Of a DNA stretch of 64,000 nt, positions 21,051 through 32,850 are shown piece after piece (within the stretch, counting starts at the first letter, position 1; each line of letters begins with the position of its first letter). The stretch comes from Hyperoodon ampullatus (Eukaryota; Chordata; Mammalia; Artiodactyla; Ziphiidae). The notes below the pieces were generated by a model. It did not search any database and was not told the DNA's origin. It saw only the letters and a program-made list of their open reading frames with translations. A program made the position numbers and the translations under genes. The stretch is from contig OX457071.1 of the NCBI GenBank assembly GCA_949752795.1, positions 78,581,983 through 78,645,982 of the forward strand, given 5' to 3'.

Positions 21051-24000
21051 ATGCTGCTCCTGAGTCATGCCCTGACAGTGTCCCCAGCTAAGGACCTGAT
21101 GCTAGGCCTCACTCGGGCCCTGTCTCTCTCGCTACGTCAGGCTGTGACGCTGTCCCTACCTGAAGCCCTGACACTGGTTCTAAACAAGGCCCCGATATTC
21201 TCAGTAACTAAGGTATTGACACTATACCTGGGTCATTTCCTGATAGTATACCTAGATCATAACTTATCCCTGTCTTTAGCTAAAGTCGAGCCTCTTATAT
21301 CAACTAAAGCCCTGATGCTATGCATAACTCAGGCCCTCAATTTAGCCCCAAGGCCGTGACACTGTCCCTAAGTAAGGCCTAGATGCTGGTCCAATGTCAG
21401 GGCCTGATACTGTCCATATCAAAGTCCCTAACACTATGCGTGTCTCAAGCCCTGACAGTGTACCTAACAGAAGGCTGTGAGGCCAGTCCTAACCAAGACC
21501 CTGACACTGGCCCTAACAAAGGCTTTGATGGTAGTCCTAACCAAGGCCCTGACACTGTCCCTAAGTAGGGCCTGAGTCTACGGCTAACTCAGGCCGTGAC
21601 ACGATACGTCACCAAGGCCCCGGCACTGTCCCTAAGTAGGGCCTGAGACTACGGCTAACTCAGGCCGTGAGACGATACGTCACCAAGGCTCTGATGCTAG
21701 TCCTAAGTAAGGCCCTGACACTGTCCTAACTTATGCCCTGACACTACACGTAACACATGCCCTGACACTACACCTAACACAGACCCTGACACTGTTCCTA
21801 AGAGAGGCACTAATTCCACTCCTAACTCAGGCCCTGACACTGTCCCTAACTAAGGCCCTGACAGTATACCTAATGAGGGCTCTGATGCTAGTCCTAACTA
21901 AGTCTGTGACACTAATCCTAAGAAAGGCCTTGACAGTACTCGTAACTAAGCCCCTGACACTGACCCTAACTAAGGCCTTGACACTACTCCTAAATCGGGC
22001 CCTGACACGATACCGAAGAAAGGCTCTGATGCTAGTTGTAAGTAAGGCCCTGACACTGTTCTTAACTAACGCCTTGACACTACTACTAACTCAGGCTGTG
22101 ATACTGTCCCTAACTAAGGCCCTGACAGTGTCCCTAACTAAGGGCCTGACTGTCGTCCTAACTCTGGCCCTGCCATTATACAGATCAAAGGCTATGACGC
22201 TCGTCCTAACCAAGGCACTGGCACTGTCCATCACTAAGGCTTGACACTACTTCTAACTCACGCCCTGATATTATACCTAACGAAGGCTCTGATGCTAACC
22301 CTAACTAAGGCCCTGACAGTGACCCTAAGTAAGGCCTTGAGACTATTCCTAAGTAAGGCCCTAGCCCTAGCCCTAGCCCCAGGCCCAGCCCCAGCGCCAG
22401 CCCCAGCCCCAGCCCCAGTCCCAGCTCCTGCCCCAGCTCCTACAGAGGCCTTTATGCTCCTGCTAGTGCTTGCCCTGACACTGTCCTTAACTAAGGCCTT
22501 GACACTACTAGTAACTCAGGCCGTGATACTGTCCCTAACTAAGTCCCTGACAGTGTCCCTGACTAATTACCTGACTCTCCTCCTAACTCTGGCCCTGCCA
22601 TTATACATAACAAAGGCTCTAACGCTCGTCCTTAGCAAGGACCTGACACTGTCCCTCACTAAGGCCCTGACGCTACTTCTAACTCAAGCTCTGACATTAT
22701 ACCTAACAAAGGCTCTGATGCTAACCCTAACTAAGGCCTTGACACTATTCCTAAGTAAGGCCCTAGCCCCAGCCCCAGCCCCAGCCCCAGCCCCAGCCCC
22801 AGTCCCAGTCTCAGTCCCAGCTCCTGCCCCAGCTCCTACAGAGGCCTTTATGCTTCTCCTAGGCGTTGCCTTGACACTGTGCTTAACTGTGGCCTTGTGA
22901 CTACTAGTAACTCAGGCCGTGATACTTTCCCTAACTAAGGCCCTGACAGTGTCCCCAGCTAAGGACCTGATGCTAGGCCTCACTCGGGCCCTGTCGCTCT
23001 CCTTACGTCAGGCTCTGACGCTGTCCCTAGCTGAAGTCCTGCCACTGGTTCTAAACAAGGCCGCGATATTCTCAGTAACTAAGGTGTTGACACTATACCT
23101 GGGTCATGTCCTGACAGTATACCTAGATCATAACTTATCCCTGTCTTTAGCTAAAGTGGAGCCTCTTATGGCAACTAAAGCCCAGATGCTATGCATAACT
23201 CAGGCCCTCAATTTAGCCCCAAGGCCGTGACACTGTCCCTAAGTAAGGCCTAGATGCTGGTCCAACGTCAGGGCCTGATACTGTCCCTATCAAAGTCCCT
23301 AACACTATGCGTGTCTCAAGCCCTGACAGTGTACCTAACAGAAGGCTGTGAGGCCAGTCCTAACCAAGACCCTGACACTGTCCCTAAGTAGGGCCTGAGA
23401 CTACGGCCAGCTCAGGCTGTGACACGATACGTCACAAGGCTCTGATGCTAGTCCTAACTAAGGCCCTGACAGTGACCCTAACTAAGGCCTTGACACTATT
23501 GCTAACTAAGGCCATAGCCCTAGCCGTAGCCGTAGCCCTAGCCCTAGCCCTTGCCTCAGCCCCAGACCCTGATGCTGATCCTACAGAGGCCCTTAATGCT
23601 CCTCCTAGGCCTTGCCCTGACACTGTCCTTAACTAAGGCCTTGACACTACTAGTAACTCAGGCCGTGATACTGTCCCTAACTAAGTCCCTGACAGTGTCC
23701 CTGACTAATTGCCTGACTCTCCTCCTAACTCTGGCCCTGCCATTATACATAACAAAGGCTCTAATGCTCGTCCTTACCAAGAACCTGACACTGTCCCTCA
23801 CTAAAGCCCTGACAGTACTACTAACTCAAGCTCTGACATTATACCTAACAAAGGCTCTGATGCTAACCCTAACTAAGGCCCTGACAGTGACCCTAACTAA
23901 GTCCTTGACACTATTCCTAACTAAGGCCCTAGCCCTAACCCTAGCCCTAGCCCTCCCCTAGCCCATCCCCATCCCCATCCCCATTCCCAGCCCCAGCCCC

Positions 24001-24567
24001 AGCCCCAGCCCCAGCCGTAGCCCCAGCCCCAGCCCCTGATGCTGATCCTAAAGAGGCCCTTACGCTCCTCCTAGGCCTTGCCCTGACACTGTCCCTACCG
24101 AAGGCCGTGATACTGGTCCTAAAGAAGGCCCAGGTGCTCTCGATAACTAAGGCCTTCAAAGTGTCCCTCGCTCCGTTCCGGACTTTATCCCTTGTCCATA
24201 GTTAATGTCCTCCCTCTTAGCCTACCTGAAGCCCTAATGCTGTCCCTAACTAAGGCCCTGAATAGTCATCCCTAAGGCCCTGACACTGTTTGTAAGTAAG
24301 GCCTGGAAGGTGTCCCTAATGCAGGCCCTGCTGCCCGCAATAACTAAAGGCCTAACGCTATCCTGAGCTAATATACTGAGCCATCTCGAGCCAAGGTCCT
24401 GACACTATCCCTAAGGCAGCCCTGATGCTGGCCCTAAATAAAGCCCTGAGGCTGTCCGTAACACAGGCCCTGAAGCTATCCGTAACTGAGGCCTTGACAC
24501 TCCACCTAACTCAGGCCCTGATCATGTCTTTAACTAAGACCGTAATGCTGATCCTACAGAGGCCCTG
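21051..24567. repeat. HOR unit U7 (3517 bp)
   Basis: Type I unit with a doubled 71-bp element at 21571-21712. It has the longest t0 tract, about 22364-22440. B begins near 22919, with the TGCCACTGG variant near 23040 and the A-like converted segment near 23325-23358. Tract t2 is at about 23927-24037. The downstream D region is type II and carries a private GAATAGTC variant near 24259. Confidence 0.94.
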
Positions 24568-27500
24568 ATGCTGCTCCTGAGTCATGCCCTGACAGTGTCC
24601 CCAGCTAAGGACCTGATGCTAGGCCTCACTCGGGCCCTGTCGCTCTCGCTACGTCAGGCTGTGACGCTGTCCCTACCTGAAGCCCTGACACTGGTTCTAA
24701 ACAAGGCCCCGATATTCTCAGTAACTAAGGTATTGACACTATACCTGGGTCATTTCCTGATAGTATACCTAGATCATAACTTATCCCTGTCTTTAGCTAA
24801 AGTCGAGCCTCTTATATCAACTAAAGCCCTGATGCTATGCATAACTCAGGCCCTCAATTTAGCCCCAAGGCCGTGACACTGTCCCTAAGTAAGGCCTAGA
24901 TGCTGGTCCAATGTCAGGGCCTGATACTGTCCATATCAAAGTCCCTAACACTATGCGTGTCTCAAGCCCTGACAGTGTACCTAACAGAAGGCTGTGAGGC
25001 CAGTCCTAACCAAGACCCTGACACTGGCCCTAACAAAGGCTTTGATGGTAGTCCTAACCAAGGCCCTGACACTGTCCCTAAGTAGGGCCTGAGTCTACGG
25101 CTAACTCAGGCCGTGACACGATACGTCACCAAGGCCCTGGCACTGTCCCTAAGTAGGGCCTGAGACTACGGCTAACTCAGGCCGTGAGACGATACGTCAC
25201 CAAGGCTCTGATGCTAGTCCTAAGTAAGGCCCTGACACTGTCCTAACTTATGCCCTGACACTACACGTAACACATGCCCTGACACTACACCTAACACAGA
25301 CCCTGACACTGTTCCTAAGAGAGGCACTAATTCCACTCCTAACTCAGGCCCTGACACTGTCCCTAACTAAGGCCCTGACAGTATACCTAATGAGGGCTCT
25401 GATGCTAGTCCTAACTAAGTCTGTGACACTAATCCTAAGAAAGGCCTTGACAGTACTCGTAACTAAGCCCCTGACACTGACCCTAACTAAGGCCTTGACA
25501 CTACTCCTAAATCGGGCCCTGACACGATACCGAAGAAAGGCTCTGATGCTAGTTGTAAGTAAGGCCCTGACACTGTTCTTAACTAACGCCTTGACACTAC
25601 TACTAACTCAGGCTGTGATACTGTCCCTAACTAAGGCCCTGACAGTGTCCCTAACTAAGGGCCTGACTGTCGTCCTAACTCTGGCCCTGCCATTATACAG
25701 ATCAAAGGCTATGACGCTCGTCCTAACCAAGGCACTGGCACTGTCCATCACTAAGGCTTGACACTACTTCTAACTCACGCCCTGATATTATACCTAACGA
25801 AGGCTCTGATGCTAACCCTAACTAAGGCCCTGACAGTGACCCTAAGTAAGGCCTTGAGACTATTCCTAAGTAAGGCCCTAGCCCTAGCCCTAGCCCCAGG
25901 CCCAGCCCCAGCCCCAGTCCGAGCTCCTGCCCCAGCTCCTACAGAGGCCTTTATGCTCCTGCTAGTGCTTGCCCTGACACTGTCCTTAAGTAAGGCCTTG
26001 ACACTACTAGTAACTCAGGCCGTGATACTGTCCCTAACTAAGTCCCTGACAGTGTCCCTGACTAATTACCTGACTCTCCTCCTAACTCTGGCCCTGCCAT
26101 TATACATAACAAAGGCTCTAACGCTCGTCCTTAGCAAGGACCTGACACTGTCCCTCACTAAGGCCCTGACGCTACTTCTAACTCAAGCTCTGACATTATA
26201 CCTAACAAAGGCTCTGATGCTAACCCTAACTAAGGCCCTGACAGTGACCCTAAGTAAGGCCTTGACACTATTCCTAAGTAAGGCCCCAGCCCCAGCCCCA
26301 GCCACAGCCCCAGCCCCAGTCTCAGTCCCAGCTCCTGCCCCAGCTCCTACAGAGGCCTTTATGCTTCTCCTAGGCGTTGCCTTGACACTGTGCTTAACTG
26401 TGGCCTTGTGACTACTAGTAACTCAGGCCGTGATACTTTCCCTAACTAAGGCCCTGACAGTGTCCCCAGCTAAGGACCTGATGCTAGGCCTCACTCGGGC
26501 CCTTTCGCTCTCCTTACGTCAGGCTCTGACGCTGTCCCTACCTGAAGTCCTGACACTGGTTCTAAACAAGGCCGCAATATTCTCAGTAACTAAGGTGTTG
26601 ACACTATACCTGGGTCATGTCCTGACAGTATACCTAGATCATAACTTATCCCTGTCTTTAGCTAAAGTGGAGCCTCTTATGGCAACTAAAGCCCAGATGC
26701 TATGCATAACTCAGGCCCTCAATTTAGCCCCAAGGCCGTGACACTGTCCCTAAGTAAGGCCTAGATGCTGGTCCAACGTCAGGGCCTGATACTGTCCCTA
26801 TCAAAGTCCCTAACACTATGCGTGTCTCAAGCCCTGACACTGTACCTAACAGAAGGATCTGACGCCAGTCCTAACCAAGACCCTGAGACTGTCCCTAAGT
26901 AGGGCCTGAGACTACGGCCAGCTCAGGCTGTGACACGATACGTCACAAGGCTCTGATGCTAGTCCTAACTAAGGCCCTGACAGTGACCCTAACTAAGGCC
27001 TTGACACTATTGCTAACTAAGGCCATAGCCGTAGCCGTAGCCCTAGCCCTAGCCCTAGCCCTCCCCTAGCCCATCCCCATCCCCATCCCCATTCCCAGCC
27101 CCAGCCCCAGCCCCAGCCCCAGCCGTAGCCCCAGCCCCAGCCCCTGATGCTGATCCTAAAGAGGCCCTTATGCTCCTCCTAGGCCTTGCCCTGACACTGT
27201 CCCTACCGAAGGCCGTGATACTGGTCCTAAAGAAGGCCCAGGTGTTCTCGATAACTAAGGCCTTCAAAGTGTCCCTCGCTCCGTTTCGGACTTTATCCCT
27301 TGTCCAAAGTTAATGTCCTCCCTCTTAGCCTACGTGAAGCCCTAATGCTGTCCCTAACTAAGGCCCTGACTAGTCATCCCTAAGGCCCTGACACTGTTTG
27401 TAAGTAAGGCCTGGAAGGTGTCCCTAATGCAGGCCCTGCTGCCCGTAATAACTAAAGGCCTAACGCTATCCTGAGCTAATATACTGAGCCATCTCGAGCC

Positions 27501-27675
27501 AAGGTCCTGACACTATCCCTAAGGCAGCCCTGATGCTGGCCCTAAATAAAGCCCTGAGGTTGTCCGTAACACAGGCCCTGAAGCTATCCGTAACTGAGGC
27601 CTTGACACTCCACCTAACTCAGGCCCTGATCATGTCTTTAACTAAGACCGTAATGCTGATCCTACAGAGGCCCTG
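24568..27675. repeat. HOR unit U8 (3108 bp), C2-deleted and mosaic
   Basis: The upstream D is type II, but the A core is type I (CTCGCTACG near 24646) and the 71-bp element is doubled (25088-25229), implying an exchange between about 24197 and 24645. Its later part has the same tB-to-t2 fusion as U3, giving one merged tract at about 27025-27144. From about 25.2 kb onward it shares U3's private variants at an offset of exactly 17,044 bp. Confidence 0.94.
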
Positions 27676-30600
27676 ATGCTGCTCCTGAGTCATGCCCTGA
27701 CAGTGTCCCCAGCTAAGGACCTGATGCTAGGCCTCACTCGGGCCCTGTCGCTCTCGCTACGTCAGGCTGTGACGCTGTCCCTACCTGAAGCCCTGACACT
27801 GGTTCTAAACAAGGCCCCGATATTCTCAGTAACTAAGGTATTGACACTATACCTGGGTCATTTCCTGATAGTATACCTAGATCATAACTTATCCCTGTCT
27901 TTAGCTAAAGTCGAGCCTCTTATATCAACTAAAGCCCTGATGCTATGCATAACTCAGGCCCTCAATTTAGCCCCAAGGCCGTGACACTGTCCCTAAGTAA
28001 GGCCTAGATGCTGGTCCAATGTCAGGGCCTGATACTGTCCATATCAAAGTCCCTAACACTATGCGTGTCTCAAGCCCTGACAGTGTACCTAACAGAAGGC
28101 TGTGAGGCCAGTCCTAACCAAGACCCTGACACTGGCCCTAACAAAGGCTTTGATGGTAGTCCTAACCAAGGCCCTGACACTGTCCCTAAGTAGGGCCTGA
28201 GTCTACGGCTAACTCAGGCCGTGACACGATACGTCACCAAGGCCCTGGCACTGTCCCTAAGTAGGGCCTGAGACTACGGCTAACTCAGGCCGTGACACGA
28301 TACGTCACCAAGGCTCTGATGCTAGTCCTAAGTAAGGCCCTGACACTGTCCTAACTTATGCCCTGACACTACACGTAACACATGCCCTGACACTACACCT
28401 AACACAGACCCTGACACTGTTCCTAAGAGAGGCACTAATTCCACTCCTAACTCAGGCCCTGACACTGTCCCTAACTAAGGCCCTGACAGTATACCTAATG
28501 AGGGCTCTGATGCTAGTCCTAACTAAGTCTGTGACACTAATCCTAAGAAAGGCCTTGACAGTACTCGTAACTAAGCCCCTGACACTGACCCTAACTAAGG
28601 CCTTGACACTACTCCTAAATCGGGCCCTGACACGATACCGAAGAAAGGCTCTGATGCTAGTTGTAAGTAAGGCCCTGACACTGTTCTTAACTAACGCCTT
28701 GACACTACTACTAACTCAGGCTGTGATACTGTCCCTAACTAAGGCCCTGACAGTGTCCCTAACTAAGGGCCTGACTGTCGTCCTAACTCTGGCCCTGCCA
28801 TTATACAGATCAAAGGCTATGACGCTCGTCCTAACCAAGGCACTGGCACTGTCCATCACTAAGGCTTGACACTACTTCTAACTCACGCCCTGATATTATA
28901 CCTAACGAAGGCTCTGATGCTAACCCTAACTAAGGCCCTGACAGTGACCCTAAGTAAGGCCTTGAGACTATTCCTAAGTAAGGCCCTAGCCCTAGCCCTA
29001 GCCCCAGGCCCAGCCCCAGCCCCAGTCCCAGCTCCTGCCCCAGCTCCTACAGAGGCCTTTATGCTCCTGCTAGTGCTTGCCCTGACACTGTCCTTAAGTA
29101 AGGCCTTGACACTACTAGTAACTCAGGCCGTGATACTGTCCCTAACTAAGTCCCTGACAGTGTCCCTGACTAATTACCTGACTCTCCTCCTAACTCTGGC
29201 CCTGCCATTATACATAACAAAGGCTCTAACGCTCGTCCTTAGCAAGGACCTGACACTGTCCCTCACTAAGGCCCTGACGCTACTTCTAACTCAAGCTCTG
29301 ACATTATACCTAACAAAGGCTCTGATGCTAACCCTAACTAAGGCCCTGACAGTGACCCTAAGTAAGGCCTTGACACTATTCCTAAGTAAGGCCCCAGCCC
29401 CAGCCCCAGCCCCAGCCCCAGCCCCAGCCTCAGTCCCAGCTCCTGCCCCAGCTCCTACAGAGGCCTTTATGCTTCTCCTAGGCGTTGCCTTGACACTGTG
29501 CTTAACTGTGGCCTTGTGACTACTAGTAACTCAGGCCGTGATACTTTCCCTAACTAAGGCCCTGACAGTGTCCCCAGCTAAGGACCTGATGCTAGGCCTC
29601 ACTCGGGCCCTTTCGCTCTCCTTACGTCAGGCTCTGACGCTGTCCCTAGCTGAAGTCCTGACACTGGTTCTAAACAAGGCCGCGATATTCTCAGTAACTA
29701 AGGTGTTGACACTATACCTGGGTCATGTCCTGACAGTATACCTAGATCATAACTTATCCCTGTCTTTAGCTAAAGTGGAGCCTCTTATGGCAACTAAAGC
29801 CCAGATGCTATGCATAACTCAGGCCCTCAATTTAGCCCCAAGGCCGTGACACTGTCCCTAAGTAAGGCCTAGATGCTGGTCCAACGTCAGGGCCTGATAC
29901 TGTCCCTATCAAAGTCCCTAACACTATGCGTGTCTCAAGCCCTGACAGTGTACCTAACAGAAGGCTGTGAGGCCAGTCCTAACCAAGACCCTGAGACTGT
30001 CCCTAAGTAGGGCCTGAGACTACGGCCAGCTCAGGCTGTGACACGATACGTCACAAGGCTCTGATGCTAGTCCTAACTAAGGCCCTGACAGTGACCCTAA
30101 CTAAGGCCTTGACACTATTGCTAACTAAGGCCATAGCCCTAGCCGTAGCTGTAGCCCTAGCCCTAGCCCTTGCCTCAGCCCCAGACCCTGATGCTGATCC
30201 TACAGAGGCCCTTAATGCTCCTCCTAGGCCTTGCCCTGACACTGTCCTTAACTAAGGCCTTGACACTACTAGTAACTCAGGCCGTGATACTGTCCCTAAC
30301 TAAGTCCCTGACAGTGTCCCTGACTAATTGCCTGACTCTCCTCCTAACTCTGGCCCTGCCATTATACATAACAAAGGCTCTAATGCTCGTCCTTACCAAG
30401 AACCTGACACTGTCCCTCACTAAAGCCCTGACAGTACTACTAACTCAAGCTCTGACATTATACCTAACAAAGGCTCTGATGCTAACCCTAACTAAGGCCC
30501 TGACAGTGACCCTAACTAAGTCCTTGACACTATTCCTAACTAAGGCCGTAGCCCTAACCCTAGCCCTAGCCCTCCCCTAGCCCATCCCCATCCCCATCCC

Positions 30601-31192
30601 CAGCTCCAGCCCCAGCCCCAGCCCCAGCCCCAGCCCCAGCCGTAGCCCCAGCCCCAGCCCCTGATGCTGATCCTAAAGAGGCCCTTATGCTCCTCCTAGG
30701 CCTTGCCCTGACACTGTCCCTACCGAAGGCCGTGATACTGGTCCTAAAGAAGGCCCAGGTGCTCTCGATAACTAAGGCCTTCAAAGTGTCCCTCGCTCCG
30801 TTTCGGACTTTATCCCTTGTCCAAAGTTAATGTCCTCCCTCTTAGCCTACCTGAAGCCCTAATGCTGTCCCTAACTAAGGCCCTGACTAGTCATCCCTAA
30901 GGCCCTGACACTGTTTGTAAGTAAGGCCTGGAAGGTGTCCCTAATGCAGGCCCTGCTGCCCGTAATAACTAAAGGCCTAACGCTATCCTGAGCTAATATA
31001 CTGAGCCATCTCGAGCCAAGGTCCTGACACTATCCCTAAGGCAGCCCTGATGCTGGCCCTAAATAAAGCCCTGAGGCTGTCCGTAACACAGGCCCTGAAG
31101 CTATCCGTAACTGAGGCCTTGACACTCCACCTAACTCAGGCCCTGATCATGTCTTTAACTAAGACCGTAATGCTGATCCTACAGAGGCCCTG
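27676..31192. repeat. HOR unit U9 (3517 bp)
   Basis: Type I unit with a doubled 71-bp element at 28196-28337. B begins near 29538 and carries CCTTTCGCTC, the A-like converted segment (29942-29975) and CCTGAGACTG. Tract t2, at about 30546-30661, has only three CCCCAT hexamers before CAGCTCC. The tB form GCCGTAGCTGTAG is shared with U10, U12 and U13. Confidence 0.94.
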
Positions 31193-32850
31193 ATGCTGCT
31201 CCTGAGTCATGCCCTGACAGTGTCCCCAGCTAAGGACCTGATGCTAGGCCTCACTCGGGCCCTGTCGCTCTCACTACGTCAGGCTGTGACGCTGTCCCTA
31301 CCTGAAGCCCTGACACTGGTTCTAAACAAGGCCCCGATATTCTCAGTAACTAAGGTATTGACACTATACCTGGGTCATTTCCTGATAGTATACCTAGATC
31401 ATAACTTATCCCTGTCTTTAGCTAAAGTCGAGCCTCTTATATCAACTAAAGCCCTGATGCTATGCATAACTCAGGCCCTCAATTTAGCCCCAAGGCCGTG
31501 ACACTGTCCCTAAGTAAGGCCTAGATGCTGGTCCAATGTCAGGGCCTGATACTGTCCATATCAAAGTCCCTAACACTATGCGTGTCTCAAGCCCTGACAG
31601 TGTACCTAACAGAAGGCTGTGAGGCCAGTCCTAACCAAGACCCTGAGACTGTCCCTAAGTAGGGCCTGAGACTACGGCCAGCTCAGGCTGTGACACGATA
31701 CGTCACAAGGCTCTGATGCTAGTCCTAACTAAGGCCCTGACAGTGACCCTAACTAAGGCCTTGACACTATTGCTAACTAAGGCCATAGCCCTAGCCGTAG
31801 CTGTAGCCCTAGCCCTAGCCCTTGCCTCAGCCCCAGACCCTGATGCTGATCCTACAGAGGCCCTTAATGCTCCTCCTAGGCCTTGCCCTGACACTGTCCT
31901 TAACTAAGGCCTTGACACTACTAGTAACTCAGGCCATGATACTGTCCCTAACTAAGTCCCTGACAGTGTCCCTGACTAATTGCCTGACTCTCCTCCTAAC
32001 TCTGGCCCTGCCATTATACATAACAAAGGCTCTAATGCTCGTCCTTACCAAGAACCTGACACTGTCCCTCACTAAAGCCCTGACAGTACTACTAACTCAA
32101 GCTCTGACATTATACCTAACAAAGGCTCTGATGCTAACCCTAACTAAGGCCCTGACAGTGACCCTAACTAAGTCCTTGACACTATTCCTAACTAAGGCCC
32201 TAGCCCTAACCCTAGCCCTAGCCCTCCCCTAGCCCATCCCCATCCCCATCCCCATTCCCATCTCCAGCCCCAGCCTCAGCCCGAGCCGTAGCCCCAGCCG
32301 TAGCCCCAGCCCCAGCCCCTGATGCTGATCCTAAAGAGGCCCTTATGCTCCTCCTAGGCCTTGCCCTGACACTGTCCCTACCGAAGGCCGTGATACTGGT
32401 CCTAAAGAAGGCCCAGGTGCTCTCTATAACTAAGGCCTTCAAAGTGTCCCTCGCTCCGTTCCGGACTTTATCCCTTGTCCATAGTTAATGTCCTCCCTCT
32501 TACCCTACCTGAAGCCCTAATGCTGTCCCTAACTAAGGCCCTGACTAGTCATCCCTAAGGCCCTGACACTGTTTGTAAGTAAGGCCTGGAAGGTGTCCCT
32601 AATGCAGGCCCTGCTGCCCGCAATAACTAAAGGCCTAACGCTATCCTGAGCTAATATACTGAGCCATCTCGAGCCAAGGTCCTGACACTATCCCTAAGGC
32701 AGCCCTGATGCTGGCCCTAAATAAAGCCCTGAGGCTGTCCGTAACACAGGCCCTGAAGCTATCCGTAACTGAGGCCTTGACACTCCACCTAACTCAGGCC
32801 CTGATCATGTCTTTAACTAAGACTGTAATGCTGATCCTACAGAGGCCCTG
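31193..32850. repeat. HOR unit U10 (1658 bp), A/B fusion
   Basis: The unit starts as a type I A module with the private CTCACTACG variant (near 31270). It keeps A marks through TCCATATC at about 31555-31562, then continues with B-downstream sequence (CCTGAGACTG near 31642, GGCCAGCTCAGG, then tB, C2, t2, D). C0, t0, C1, t1 and B itself are gone. Tract t2 is at about 32198-32319. Private marks shared with U13 include CCATGATACTG near 31934 and CTCTCTATAAC near 32420. Confidence 0.95.
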
